NCBI RefSeq assembly: GCF_002197845.1
Contig: NZ_NIDE01000017.1
Coordinates: forward strand, 1,616,349-1,680,348
Origin: Fimbriiglobus ruber
GTDB taxonomy: Bacteria; Planctomycetota; Planctomycetia; Gemmatales; Gemmataceae
DNA length: 64,000 nucleotides
Reading direction: 5' to 3'
A program made the position numbers and the translations under genes. Positions 50,050 to 60,173 of the stretch are shown here, piece by piece. How positions within the stretch are numbered: the first letter of the stretch is position 1; each line of letters starts with the position of its first letter. The notes under the pieces were generated by a model. It made no database searches. It was not told the DNA's origin and worked only from the letters and a program-made list of their open reading frames with translations.

Positions 50050-51444
50050 CTACGCTTTGGGCTTTGAAAGTGGACTCGAAAACAAGGAAATCAGCCCCTC
50101 GGCGGCAGTCGGGTGGGTGAAGATCGTATCGCGAAGGGCCGTGTACGGCATGCCGCCGACCATCGCTGTTTGGACGGCTGCCAGCATTTCGCTGGCCTCC
50201 GCGCCGAACGCGGTAAAGCCCAGAATGCGGTCGTCGTCGCCGATCAGTGCCCTGGCGAACCCTCGCGTCTGTGACAGCGTGCGCGTTCGCAGTACGAACG
50301 ACATAGGCAGCCTGGCGACACGGTATGAAACACCCTTGGCTTTCGCCTCGGTTTCATTCAAGCCCACGTGAGCCAGTTCGGGGTCGGTGAACAGGCAGTA
50401 CGGGATGAGCCGGCCGCGGGTGGTCCGGTTGCCGCCGTTGAGGTTGTCCATGACGACCCGGAAGTCGTCGAAGCCGACGTGCGTGAATTGCGGGCTGCCG
50501 GCCCCGTCGCCCGTGGCCCACACGTCGGCCGCGCTGGTCTGAAGCTTCTCGTTGACGCGAATGTAGCCGCGCGAATCGAGTTCGACGCCGGCTTTGTCCA
50601 GGTCGAGTCGGTCCGTGTTGGGCGTCCGACCCGCCGCCACCAGGATGTCGGAGGCTTCGAGGGTTTTCTCCGTCGCCCCGACACGCACCTGGAGTTTGAC
50701 ACTTGTGCCCGATTTCCCTGCAACGCTTAGCACCTCGGCTTGCAACAGGACTTCGATCCCCTCGTCCTTCATCATTCCCAGTACCGCTTCCGCAAAATCG
50801 GGGTCTTCTCGTTCGAGGAGTTGCCGGCCGCGCTGGACGACCGTGACCCGGCTGCCGAAGCGGCGCATCGCCTGGGCGAATTCCAGACCGACGTAGCCGC
50901 CGCCGAGGATCACGAGATGTTCGGGCAGTCTCTCCAGGTCGAGGGCTTCGACGTGCGTCATCGGCCCGGCCGCCGCAAGGCCGGGCACGTCGGGGATGGT
51001 GGCCCGCGAGCCCACATTCAAGAAAACGCGGTCGCCGCGGAGCACGCGCGTGCCGCCGGCGTTCAACGCCACCTCCACGGTCTTCGGCTCCGTGAACCGC
51101 GCGTTGCCCATGATCAACTCGGCACCGCTCGACTTGAAGTAACCGAGGTGAAGGTCGATCAGGCCGGCGACCATCTCACGCTTGCGCTTCGCCACGCCGG
51201 CCATGTCGACGCGGACGGAACCGGTCACGACACCCAGTCCGGAGGTCGGATGGACGAGGGAGACGGCCTTGGCACTATAGATGACGTTTTTGCTCGGCAG
51301 GCAAGCGATATTCGGGCAAGAACCGCCGATCAGCGATCGCTCGACGACGGCGGTTTTCTGGCCTTTCTTCGCCAGGTTCCACGCAATGAGTTTGCCCGCC
51401 TCACCACTACCAATGACGAGGTTTTGATAAGTTTCGATCGCCAC
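50050..51444 (-). CDS. Mercuric-reductase-like flavin disulfide oxidoreductase
   Basis: 464 residues. FAD site NLVIGSGEAGKLIAWNLAKK, redox-active Cys pair GGSCPNIACLPSKN, NAD(P) site LVILGGGYVGLEFAQAMRRF, second FAD motif WATGDGAGSPQFTHVGFDDF, and the dimerisation domain ending FTHPTAAEGLISLFSSP with the His-Glu pair. No metal-binding N-terminal HMA domain, so a true mercuric reductase is unlikely; soluble transhydrogenase or thiol-disulfide reductase is possible. No merR/merT neighbours. ATG 51444 with aagga upstream. Confidence 0.93.
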   Translation of the reverse strand: MAIETYQNLVIGSGEAGKLIAWNLAKKGQKTAVVERSLIGGSCPNIACLPSKNVIYSAKAVSLVHPTSGLGVVTGSVRVDMAGVAKRKREMVAGLIDLHLGYFKSSGAELIMGNARFTEPKTVEVALNAGGTRVLRGDRVFLNVGSRATIPDVPGLAAAGPMTHVEALDLERLPEHLVILGGGYVGLEFAQAMRRFGSRVTVVQRGRQLLEREDPDFAEAVLGMMKDEGIEVLLQAEVLSVAGKSGTSVKLQVRVGATEKTLEASDILVAAGRTPNTDRLDLDKAGVELDSRGYIRVNEKLQTSAADVWATGDGAGSPQFTHVGFDDFRVVMDNLNGGNRTTRGRLIPYCLFTDPELAHVGLNETEAKAKGVSYRVARLPMSFVLRTRTLSQTRGFARALIGDDDRILGFTAFGAEASEMLAAVQTAMVGGMPYTALRDTIFTHPTAAEGLISLFSSPLSKPKA

Positions 51445-51592
51445 GGTGATTGTCCTTTCCTGATACTTGGCTGTCGGTCAAGCTTCTTTGTGATGAGCGT
51501 ACACCCCAGTGGGCTCGGTGTCCCGCCTCATGTCGCATGCCCTCGATCCGACGGATCGTTTTCGAACCGTGTGCTTTCGGGACTGAACGGCT

Positions 51593-51680
51593 TGCGCAAA
51601 TTTGGAGTGCGGCGCTTGACCGCCGCTTTTGCTTTTAAAAACCAAAGCGGCGGTCAAGCGCCGCACTCCAAATTTGCGCA
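51593..51680. repeat. Inverted-repeat element, family C, copy 2
   Basis: 37-bp exact inverted arms (tgcgcaaatttggagtgcgg...) at 51593-51629 and 51644-51680, loop 14 bp. It differs from the 42666-42756 copy mainly by g/t changes that are mirrored in both arms (gcgcg to gcgct with cgcgc to agcgc). The rest of the 51445-52146 gap has no supported gene and becomes AT-rich after 51780. Confidence 0.92.
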
Positions 51681-52146
51681 AAAGGCGACCATCTTGGCCC
51701 GTGACTCTAGGCGTGGCAGGTGGTCAAGGCGGTGTTTGGCCACAAGAATCCTCCCCTTCGTTGGCCACCATCTCGCCTTCGGCTCATTCATCTGTGTGTT
51801 ACAGAACCTATATTTTCATTGCTTGTTCGAGCAGCACCCGCGTGCGTTGTAGTTTGGTCGAAACCCTGTTAATCTATTTTCATATCTCAGCCGCCGTCAC
51901 GATTATGCCTCGCAACGCCGTGGCGGCTTATCGAACTTCAGTTGTTAACCAAACGAGACTTCGCCACGGGGATTACGTTCCTGCGGCGCGTGTTCTTCTC
52001 TTGAGACTAACATTTTTCGGGTTATCGCTCGGTGGTCTCTTTGTCGGATAGGCCAAGGGTATAAACGTGTGAGACACTGCTCGGCGTCGATTGATGCCAT
52101 CAGGTTCCACGATTCACGAACTCATACCGCGGCAGGAGTTTCGCCC

Positions 52147-54060
52147 ATGACGCCCGCCACCGTCCTCGTCGTCGAAGACGAAATCATCATCGCCAAGGGC
52201 ATCGAGAGGCAGATCAAGAAGTTGGGTTACGTGGTGGCGGGCACGGCCGCGACCGGCGAGGAGGCCGTGCGGAAGGCGGCCGAGCTGCGCCCGGACATCA
52301 TCCTGATGGACATCAACCTCGGTGACGGGATGGACGGGGTGGCGGCCGCGACCGCCGTCCGCCGGGAGAGCGGCACGCCGGTGGTGTTCCTGACCGCTCA
52401 TTCGGACGACGACACCCTCCAGCGGGCAAAACTGGCCGAGCCACACGGGTACGTCCTGAAACCTTACGAGGACAAAGACCTCCAGACGACAATTGAGATT
52501 GCTTTGTACAAGCACCAGATGGAGTGCCGCCTGCGGGAGAATGAACAGTGGCTCGCCGCCACCCTCGGGAGCATCGGGGACGGGGTGATCGCGACCGACG
52601 CCCGCGGCCGGGTGCGGTTCCTGAACGCACTCGCCGAGCAGTTGACCGGGTGGACGCAGGCCGACGCCCTCGACCGGGACCTGCGGGACGTCTTCCACAT
52701 CGTCCACGAGAAGACCCGCCGGCCGGCCACGAACCCTGCCGTCGTCGCGCTGGAGAAAGGCGAATCCGCCACCCTCGACCCGGACACGATCCTGATCGGC
52801 AAAGACGGGAACGAGCGGCCCATCGACGACAACGCGGCCCCGATCCGCGACGTGGCCGGTCGGGTGTCCGGGGCGGTGTTGGTGTTCCGCGACGTCACCG
52901 AGCGCCGGCACCTGGAAGACCACCTCCGGCAGGCCCTCAAGATGGAAGCCATCGGGCGGCTGGCGGGCGGGATCGCCCACGACTTCAATAACATCACCAC
53001 CGTCGTCACCGGGTTCTGCGAACTCCTGCTCACCGGCGACCTGTCGCCGCACGACCACGTGGACGCGATCCGGCGGATTCACGAGGCCGGGACACGGGCC
53101 GCCGCCCTGACCCGGCAGATCATGGCCTTCAGCCACAAGCAACTCCTCGTCCAGTGCGCGTTGAACCTGAACACCGTCGTCCGGGACATGGGGTCGATGG
53201 TCGAACGGCTGATCGGGGCCGACGTCGCGTTCGTCGCCGATTTAGCCCCGGGTCTCGGCCCGGTGAACGCCGACCCGACTCAGATCAGCCAGGTGATTCT
53301 GAACCTGACGGCGAACGCCCGAGACGCCATGCCCACGGGCGGGCGGTTGACCGTCGCCACTGCGAACGTCGAACTGGGCGACGAAACGGTCCGGTCGCAC
53401 CCGGATGTGAGACCGGGCCGGTACGCCTTGCTGTCGGTGTCGGACACCGGCACCGGGATGCCGGAGGACGTGCTGGTCCACATGTTCGAGCCGTTCTTTA
53501 CCACGAAGGGTGTCGGGCGGGGGACCGGTCTTGGTCTCGCGACCGTATACGGCATTATCAAACAAAGCCAGGGTCACGCGGAGGTGACGAGCCGGGTCGG
53601 AACTGGGACGACGGTCCGGCTCTACCTGCCGCTGATCGACGAACCACCCGCGGTGGCGGACGGCGATGGCGTCCGGGCTGAAAAAGGGCACGAAACCATT
53701 CTGCTCGTGGAAGACGACGCGACGGTCCGGCGGGTAGCCGCGGTGATACTCCGGGAGAGCGGGTACACTGTATTCGAAGCGTCGAGCGGACTGGACGCGA
53801 TCGCGCTCGTCGAACGATACCCGGACCCGATTCACTTGCTCGTCATCGATCTGGTGATGCCCCATCTGCCCGGGCGGGAGGCGGCCGAACGGTTGACGCG
53901 CCTCAAGCCGGGGATGCGGGTGCTGATGATCTCGGGGTGCAGCGGGGAGATGCCCGTACAGCAACAGGAGGCACAAAAGGCGGCCGCGGACTTCCTACCG
54001 AAACCGTTCGGCCTCGGCGACCTGACGGCCAAGGTGCGGGAGATACTGGACCGGGCGTGA
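52147..54060 (+). CDS. Hybrid REC-PAS-histidine kinase-REC protein
   Basis: 637 residues from ATG 52147. N-terminal receiver (phospho-Asp in [14 protein letters not shown]), PAS (about 135-250, [20 protein letters not shown]), HisKA H-box [20 protein letters not shown], HATPase ([39 protein letters not shown]) and C-terminal receiver ([26 protein letters not shown]). Cytoplasmic, no membrane helix. The internal kinase probably feeds one of its own receivers. Alone on the plus strand after a gap of 700 bp. Output unknown. Confidence 0.93.
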   Translation: MTPATVLVVEDEIIIAKGIERQIKKLGYVVAGTAATGEEAVRKAAELRPDIILMDINLGDGMDGVAAATAVRRESGTPVVFLTAHSDDDTLQRAKLAEPHGYVLKPYEDKDLQTTIEIALYKHQMECRLRENEQWLAATLGSIGDGVIATDARGRVRFLNALAEQLTGWTQADALDRDLRDVFHIVHEKTRRPATNPAVVALEKGESATLDPDTILIGKDGNERPIDDNAAPIRDVAGRVSGAVLVFRDVTERRHLEDHLRQALKMEAIGRLAGGIAHDFNNITTVVTGFCELLLTGDLSPHDHVDAIRRIHEAGTRAAALTRQIMAFSHKQLLVQCALNLNTVVRDMGSMVERLIGADVAFVADLAPGLGPVNADPTQISQVILNLTANARDAMPTGGRLTVATANVELGDETVRSHPDVRPGRYALLSVSDTGTGMPEDVLVHMFEPFFTTKGVGRGTGLGLATVYGIIKQSQGHAEVTSRVGTGTTVRLYLPLIDEPPAVADGDGVRAEKGHETILLVEDDATVRRVAAVILRESGYTVFEASSGLDAIALVERYPDPIHLLVIDLVMPHLPGREAAERLTRLKPGMRVLMISGCSGEMPVQQQEAQKAAADFLPKPFGLGDLTAKVREILDRA

Positions 54061-54082
54061 GCGACCAAGGGGTATCAAGGTT

Positions 54083-54243
54083 GGCTCATGAGGCGACAGA
54101 GGTGGAAGGGCGGAAACATCTCACCGCAATAGCCACCGCACCGGCGCTCGGCGGGGTCGGAGACCCGCGCCGAGCGCGGGCGGCGGCGGGTCGGGATGAG
54201 AGACTTGCGGTCGGGCCGAAGCACCTCGGCCGCCTCATGAGCC
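54083..54243. repeat. Inverted-repeat element, family B, copy 3, with terminal repeats
   Basis: Ends ggctcatgaggcgacagagg (left 54083) and the inverted ggctcatgaggcggccgagg (ending 54243) form terminal inverted repeats of about 21 bp with two differences. The interior (54143-54215) contains shortened and rearranged family B arms (cggcgctcggcggggtcgga, tgcggtcgggccgaa). About 161 bp, no gene: a MITE-like element. The remainder up to 54530 has no gene. Confidence 0.8.
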
Positions 54244-54530
54244 TCAAGGTTTAATACCAAGACCAATCCAACGTCGGTAGGCTCGGAGCCCGTCACGATG
54301 CCGGCGCCGATCCTCTTCGTTGCTCAGGTGGATTTCTTCCCGAGTCATCCACCTGGGATAGATGCCCCCACAGTAAAGTCGTCCCGGAATCAGCGCCGTG
54401 CCCCCGCCCCGAAGACTTCCCGAACTTCGACGCCTCCGTCGCCGGGGGCCGATATTATTGCGTTTTGTTGGATCTGCCCAAAGCCGTTATGGTGCGGTCG
54501 GTGGATTCCTGGCCGCGTCCGAGGTGAAGA

Positions 54531-55370
54531 ATGAACAGATCGACGGCTTTTTGTCTGATGTTTGGCGTACTTGGCCTCTCCGATCTGCGAGCCGGTGAGC
54601 CCGTGACGGTTTCCGAAGCGAAGACAAACGACCACGGCTTCATCGTCCACGAGGTCCGGTCGCCTTATCAGGCCAAGACGACGCGGATTCGCGTGCTACG
54701 GCCCGACAAGTTGGTGAACGGTAAGAAGTCCCCGGTCGTGTACGTGCTGCCGGTCGAGGCCGGGAACGAGAGCCGTTACGGGGACGGGCTGAACGAGGTC
54801 AAGAAACTCGACCTCCACAACACGAGCGGGGCGATATTCGTGGCCCCAACATTCTCGCACCTGCCGTGGTACGCCGACCACCCGACCGAGCCCGAGGTTT
54901 GCCAGGAAACCTACTTCCTGAAGGTGGTCGTCCCGTTCATCGACAAGACTTACCCGGTACGGGCCGAAACCGAAGGGCGATTGCTGCTCGGATTCAGCAA
55001 GTCCGGCTGGGGGGCGTGGTCGATGCTCCTGCGTCATCCGGACGTGTTCGGGCGGGCGGTCGCATGGGATGCCCCGCTGATGATGGACAAACCGAGTAAG
55101 TACGGGAGCGGTGACATCTTCGGAACGGCTGAAAACTTCGAGTCCTACCGCGTCGGCAAGTTGCTGGAGGACAAGGCGGACCAGTTTCGGAAAGAGAAAC
55201 GATTGATTTTGCTCGGGTACGGGAACTTCCGGGCCGATCACGTTTTGGCACACTCCTTGATGAACAAGCTGAGGGTTGACCACGAGTACCGGGACGGCCC
55301 CGCACGCAAGCACGACTGGCACAGCGGGTGGGTGAAGGAAGCGGTCGGATTGCTCGTCGGGGAAAAATGA
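54531..55370 (+). CDS. Secreted alpha/beta-hydrolase (esterase-like)
   Basis: 279 residues. A short signal sequence (MNRSTAFCLMFGVLGLSDLR, then AGEP). The nucleophile elbow is GFSKSGWGAWSMLLRHPDV (Ser), with PVVYVLPVEAGNES and FVAPTFSHLPWYAD before it and the His in RKHDWHSGWVKEAV near the end. The layout fits the putative esterase/D family of bacterial secreted hydrolases (Esterase-D or feruloyl-esterase-like); the substrate is unknown. Convergent with the REC-HATPase gene, 70 bp apart. Confidence 0.85.
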   Translation: MNRSTAFCLMFGVLGLSDLRAGEPVTVSEAKTNDHGFIVHEVRSPYQAKTTRIRVLRPDKLVNGKKSPVVYVLPVEAGNESRYGDGLNEVKKLDLHNTSGAIFVAPTFSHLPWYADHPTEPEVCQETYFLKVVVPFIDKTYPVRAETEGRLLLGFSKSGWGAWSMLLRHPDVFGRAVAWDAPLMMDKPSKYGSGDIFGTAENFESYRVGKLLEDKADQFRKEKRLILLGYGNFRADHVLAHSLMNKLRVDHEYRDGPARKHDWHSGWVKEAVGLLVGEK

Positions 55371-55440
55371 CGAGATCGTGACCATCGTGTTTGACGCTCG
55401 ATCTGCGGACGTGAGTACTCCCGGTCGATCGACTCTTCGC

Positions 55441-56394
55441 TCACGATGACGCCACGCTTCCTGATTGCACTTTCCGCGCGGCGTTTCGGAGCTTCACCAT
55501 CGTGACCTCGTTCCCGACTGCGTTGAAGGTCACGCGGTCCATGAACGTGCGCATCAGCGTGATCCCGCGACCGCTCGGGCGACTCGGATCGGCTGTGTCC
55601 GTCAAAGCGGCCACGTTGAATCCGGGTCCGTCGTCGGTGATCCGGTACACCGCCCGCTCGCGGCGCACGCGGGCCAGGACTCGGATGCGGCGGTCCCGGT
55701 AGGGAGCCTGCCCCCGCCGCTCGGCCGCCAGCCGGTAAAACGCCCGGTCGTCGTCCCGCTTCAGTTCGGAACCCACTTCCAGGTTGCCGTGATACAGGGC
55801 ATTCAGAAGAGCCTCTTCCAGCGCGATGCCGACCCGGGTCACGTCGGTCGGGTCGCACACGCCCATCGCCAGCAGGGGCTCCTGAAGTGCGCCGACGAGC
55901 GGGCCGACGAGCAACGGGTCCGTCGGCAGCACGTGACAACTGGCCGCACGCGTCAAGTAATCGTTCGTCCGATTCCTGGGTCCGTCGGCGTGGGACGCGC
56001 CGAGAACCTGTTCCAGGACGGACACCAGATCGACGGCCAGACTCCGCTTCTCGACGTAGCTGGCCGCGCCGGCCCGGAGGGCGGCGGCGGAAATCTCCTC
56101 GCTCCCGTGCCCGGTCATGAGGACGACCGGGATCTGTGGGTGGCGGGTCCGGACCTGTTCGACCAGGGCGAGACCGTCCAGGACCGGCATCTGAAGGTCG
56201 GTGAGGACGAGCCGCGGCGGGTTGCGGGCGATCAGTTCGAGCGCCCGGGCCCCGTCGCCCGCGTATTCGACGCTCCAGCCGCCGTGTTTTTCCAACACCC
56301 AACCGACCACCCGCCGGTCGAGGGGCGAGTCGTCCACGACGAGGATGGTCGCGTCGGCGGCCGGAGTGTAGGAGGTCGGGTCAGTCATGCTCAT
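55441..56394 (-). CDS. Receiver plus HATPase (RsbW-like) regulator
   Basis: 317 residues from ATG 56394 (or ATG 56388). Receiver domain (about 14-130; ATILVVDDSPLDRRV, phospho-Asp in LVLTDLQMPVLDG), then an ATPase domain of the anti-sigma/serine-kinase type (about 180-305; IALEEALLNALYHGNLEVGS, YRITDDGPGFNVA, SGRGITLMRTFMD). No H-box, so not a normal histidine kinase. It probably binds a target such as a sigma factor or STAS protein depending on phosphorylation. Its start overlaps the stop of the large kinase by one base (TGATG), so it is the last gene of a coupled operon. Confidence 0.9.
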   Translation of the reverse strand: MSMTDPTSYTPAADATILVVDDSPLDRRVVGWVLEKHGGWSVEYAGDGARALELIARNPPRLVLTDLQMPVLDGLALVEQVRTRHPQIPVVLMTGHGSEEISAAALRAGAASYVEKRSLAVDLVSVLEQVLGASHADGPRNRTNDYLTRAASCHVLPTDPLLVGPLVGALQEPLLAMGVCDPTDVTRVGIALEEALLNALYHGNLEVGSELKRDDDRAFYRLAAERRGQAPYRDRRIRVLARVRRERAVYRITDDGPGFNVAALTDTADPSRPSGRGITLMRTFMDRVTFNAVGNEVTMVKLRNAARKVQSGSVASS

Positions 56395-59300
56395 CACGGT
56401 TCGGTCGTCCCGGCGGGGTGTAATGAAACCGGAAGGTCGCCGCCAATAAGTGCGGTCACCAATCGTTCGATTTCCTGATCGAGAACGTCGAGTATGGGGG
56501 CGGCGGGAGTCAGGTCGCCGGCGGCCGCGATCCGCTCGATCCGGTCGGCCGCCTCGGCCACCGGCCCCCCGCCGACGTAACCGGCCGCCCCCTTGAGGGC
56601 GTGGGCCGACCGCCGGAGCCCGGCGGCGTCCCCGGCGGCGAACGCCCGGCGGACGTCGTCCCGCATCCGCGGGGCCTCGGCCCGGAACATCCCGGCCACC
56701 TCGACCCACAACGCCTCGTCCCCCCCGAGCCGGGCCACCGCACTCGCGCGGTCGAGCGGCGGCTCGGCGGCTGGGCTCGTGTTCGCGGCCGCCCATTCGA
56801 GAATCCGGCGCAGGTCCTCCCACCGGATCGGCTTGGACAGGTATTCGTCCATGCCGGCGTCCAGGCACCGCTCCCGGTCGCCCTTCATGGCGTGCGCGGT
56901 CATCGCGACGATCGGGGTCCGCCGGCCGGTCGCGGCCTCCCGCCCGCGGATGGTCCGGGTCGCTTCAAACCCGTCGACCTCCGGCATCTGGACGTCCATC
57001 AGGACGAGGTCGAACCGCCGGCGGTCGACGGCCGCGACCGCCTCCCCGCCGTGGTGCGCCACCGTCACGTCGTGCCCGTCCTGTTCCAGCAACCGGACGG
57101 CGACCTGCCGGTTCACCGGGTTGTCCTCCGCCAACAAGATGCGGAGCGGGCGGACGGGCGGGCTTCCCGGGCTGGTCGCCCGCGGCGTAGGCGTCCGGAC
57201 GAGCGGAGCCTGCGGGCCCCCGCCCGCCGGCAGGACGCTGGCGATCGCCCGCAGGAGTTCGTCGGACTTGATCGGCTTCACGAGGTATGCGGCCAGCCCG
57301 AATTCCCGGCACCGGGCCATGTCGCCCGGCCCGTCGGCCGACGTCAGCATCATGACCGCCGGGCCGGCCAGGTCGGGCTCGCGGGCGATCTGGCCGGCGA
57401 CCGTGAACCCGTCCATGTCCGGCATCATCGCGTCGAGCAGGATGAGCGGGTACGGCTCGCCCGCGGCGGCCGCCCGGCGGAGTTCGGTCAGGGCGGCCGG
57501 ACCGGAATCGACGCAGGTAGGAGCGGCCCCCCACGCCCGCAGCGCGTCCTCCAGGACCCGCCGGTTCGTCGCGTTGTCGTCCACCACCAGGACCGCGACG
57601 CCGCGGAGGTCGACTACCGGGCGGACCGGCGGGCGGGTGAGCGCTCCGGCGGACCGGGCGAAGGCCACCTCGAAATAGAACGTGCTGCCTACCCCCGGCT
57701 CGCTCTCGACCCAGATCCGCCCGCCCATGAGGTTGACCAGGCGGGTCGAGATGGTCAGCCCGAGCCCGGTCCCGTCGTACCGGCGGGTGGTCGACCCGTC
57801 GGCCTGGGTGAACGACTCGAAGATGCTCGCCTGTTTGTGCTTCGGGATGCCGATCCCGGTGTCCCGGACGGCGAACCGAAGAAGATCCTTGTCCCCGTCG
57901 GCGGCCACCCGCTCGACGCTGACGACCACCTCGCCCGTCTCGGTAAACTTGACGGCGTTCCCGACCAGATTGGTAAGCACCTGACGGAGCCGACCGGCGT
58001 CCCCGACCACCACTTCGGGCACGTCCGGGCGGACGTCCCCGGTCAACTCCAGACCCTTGGAGTGGGCCCGCAGGGCAACGGTTTTGAGCGTGTCCCCCAC
58101 ACTATCCCGCAGGCAGAACGGGACCGCGTCCAGGTCGAGCTTGCCGGCTTCGATCTTGGAGAAATCGAGGATGTCGTTGATGACCGTCATCAGCCCCTCG
58201 GCCGACGACAGGACGAGGCCGAGCGACTCCCGTTGATCGCGGGTTAGATCGGTCCGCAGGACGAGTTCGGTCATCCCGAGGATGCCGTTGAGCGGGGTCC
58301 GGATCTCGTGGCTCATGTTCGCCAGGAACTCACCGCGGGCCCGGTTCGCGGCCACGGCTTCCTCGCGGGCCTCCTTGAGTGCGGTGACATCGGTCCGGAG
58401 GCTGACCACGCCCCCGTCGCTCGTCCGGCGGTCGCTGAGCTGGACCCACCGGTCGCCGATCCGTTCCTCCGAGGACGCGCCGGGGTTGCGGTGGGTCGCC
58501 AGCCGGTTGGCGACCCAGTCGGCCGCCGGGAGCCCGGACGGAGCGTGTCCGCCGGCCCGGGCGAACGCGGCGAGGACGTCTTCCTTCCGCGCCCCGGGCA
58601 CGATGACCGGCCCCGCGGCCGCGTAGATCTCCCGATATCGGGAGTTGCACAGAACGAGTCGCTCGTCCGGGCCGAACATGACCATGCCGGCGTCCAGGCA
58701 CTCGATCGCGTCCATGAGTTGGGCGCGGGTCCGCCGGAGTTCGTCCTCCGCCCGCCGGCGGTCGCTGACGTCCTGAATCTGGGCGACGAGGTGGAGCGGC
58801 ACCCCGCCCGCGTCGCGGACCAGGGACACGCTGAGCTGGACCCACACCGGCCGCCCGGTCTTGTGGACGTACCGTTTCTCGTACTGGTAAGCGGGTACGT
58901 CACCGCCCAACAGTCTGGCCACGTGCCCGTTCGACGCCGCGAGGTCGTCCGGGTGGGTGAGTTCTCGATACGTGCGGGCGAGCAACTCCGCCTCGGTGTA
59001 CCCGACGATCTGGCAGAGGGACGGGTTGACCCGCAGCCACCGCCCGTCCGGGGTGACGAGAGCCATGCCGATGGCGGCGTGTTCGAGGGCCCCGCGGAAC
59101 CGCTCTTCGCTCTCGCGAAGTGCGGCTTCGGCGACCCGCCGCTGGGTGATGTCCTGAATCTGGGACACGACGTGTTGCGGGCGGCCGGTCTCGTCGACCA
59201 CGTAGGTCACGTAAACGTGGACCCAGACCGTGTGCCCGTCCCGGTGGATGTACCGCTTCTCGCGCTCGTAGGAGCGGCTCCCGCCGGCCAACGCGGTCGA

Positions 59301-60173
59301 GATGAGGGACGAGTCGCCGGGCAGGTCGTCCGGGTGGGTGATGTGGCGAGAATGACGGGCGAGAAGTTCCGCCTCGTCGTACCCGATCATCCGGCACAGC
59401 CTCTGGTTGACCTGAAGGAACCGCCCGTCGATGTCGAGAACGGCCATCCCGATCGAGGCGTCGCCGAACACGCTACGGAACATCGCCTCGCTCGCCCGCA
59501 GTTCGGCGGTCCGGGTCCGCACCTGTTCCTCGACGGTCGCCTGGGCCCGCTCCAGCCCGGCCTGCCGCTCGGCCGTCGCCAGCAAATCCCGGTCGCCCTG
59601 CCAGCAGGTGTACACCAGAAAGAGGTCGATGAACGCGACCCAGCCGACGTGCTCGACCCACCGCCACTCGGCCGCGACCGGGGTGCCGTAGACCGACTCC
59701 GGCCAGACGAGCCCGCGGACGAAGTGGTCGGCGGCCGCTATCGCGGACGCGGTAACGAGTACCCGCCAGTCGCGGTAGAACGCCAGCACCGCGAGCGAGC
59801 CGAACACGTGGAAGTGGGACTCGATGCGGCCGCCGGTCAGGTGGATGATCAGGGCGCCGACGAACATCTGCCCAGCGGCGACGACGTGCCGGGTGAGGGT
59901 CCGCCCGGGCCGGGCGAGCGCCAGACCGACGGGAAGGGCGATGATGCCCAACCCGAGCAGGACGGCGGCCCAGACATGCGGGTGTGCCCGACTCAGGGGG
60001 CCGTCCCACGTCAAAGGGGACACCCAGACGGCCAGGCCGACGGCAACCACCCACTGGAATGCGAGCAACCCGGCGAAGAATCGGTCGGCGCGCCGGTAGA
60101 TCGCCCGGCGGGCGACGTCGGCGAGTTGGTTCGCCCGATCGTCGGATTGCTCGGCCGTTTCCGCGCTGATCAC
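56394..60173 (-). CDS. Membrane hybrid histidine kinase with three PAS, two REC and Hpt domains
   Basis: 1259 residues from GTG 60173, eight bases after ggag. Five to six membrane helices (about 30-205), coiled coil, three PAS domains (about 232-345, 357-470, 482-605), HisKA H-box (FLANMSHEIRTPLNGILGMT, about 612-625), HATPase (about 720-845; VLTNLVGNAVKFTETGEVVV), two receivers (Asp in LILLDAMMPDMDG and LVLMDVQMPEVDG) and a C-terminal Hpt (RRSAHALKGAAGYVGGGPV). A complete phosphorelay in one protein. The REC-HATPase gene downstream is the likely last receiver. GTG overlaps the thioredoxin-like gene's stop by four bases. Confidence 0.95.
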   Translation of the reverse strand: MISAETAEQSDDRANQLADVARRAIYRRADRFFAGLLAFQWVVAVGLAVWVSPLTWDGPLSRAHPHVWAAVLLGLGIIALPVGLALARPGRTLTRHVVAAGQMFVGALIIHLTGGRIESHFHVFGSLAVLAFYRDWRVLVTASAIAAADHFVRGLVWPESVYGTPVAAEWRWVEHVGWVAFIDLFLVYTCWQGDRDLLATAERQAGLERAQATVEEQVRTRTAELRASEAMFRSVFGDASIGMAVLDIDGRFLQVNQRLCRMIGYDEAELLARHSRHITHPDDLPGDSSLISTALAGGSRSYEREKRYIHRDGHTVWVHVYVTYVVDETGRPQHVVSQIQDITQRRVAEAALRESEERFRGALEHAAIGMALVTPDGRWLRVNPSLCQIVGYTEAELLARTYRELTHPDDLAASNGHVARLLGGDVPAYQYEKRYVHKTGRPVWVQLSVSLVRDAGGVPLHLVAQIQDVSDRRRAEDELRRTRAQLMDAIECLDAGMVMFGPDERLVLCNSRYREIYAAAGPVIVPGARKEDVLAAFARAGGHAPSGLPAADWVANRLATHRNPGASSEERIGDRWVQLSDRRTSDGGVVSLRTDVTALKEAREEAVAANRARGEFLANMSHEIRTPLNGILGMTELVLRTDLTRDQRESLGLVLSSAEGLMTVINDILDFSKIEAGKLDLDAVPFCLRDSVGDTLKTVALRAHSKGLELTGDVRPDVPEVVVGDAGRLRQVLTNLVGNAVKFTETGEVVVSVERVAADGDKDLLRFAVRDTGIGIPKHKQASIFESFTQADGSTTRRYDGTGLGLTISTRLVNLMGGRIWVESEPGVGSTFYFEVAFARSAGALTRPPVRPVVDLRGVAVLVVDDNATNRRVLEDALRAWGAAPTCVDSGPAALTELRRAAAAGEPYPLILLDAMMPDMDGFTVAGQIAREPDLAGPAVMMLTSADGPGDMARCREFGLAAYLVKPIKSDELLRAIASVLPAGGGPQAPLVRTPTPRATSPGSPPVRPLRILLAEDNPVNRQVAVRLLEQDGHDVTVAHHGGEAVAAVDRRRFDLVLMDVQMPEVDGFEATRTIRGREAATGRRTPIVAMTAHAMKGDRERCLDAGMDEYLSKPIRWEDLRRILEWAAANTSPAAEPPLDRASAVARLGGDEALWVEVAGMFRAEAPRMRDDVRRAFAAGDAAGLRRSAHALKGAAGYVGGGPVAEAADRIERIAAAGDLTPAAPILDVLDQEIERLVTALIGGDLPVSLHPAGTTEP

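Noticed and set aside
50050..51444. True mercuric reductase of a mer operon.
   Set aside because: No HMA domain, no C-terminal Cys pair and no mer genes adjoining; only the general flavin disulfide reductase call is supported.
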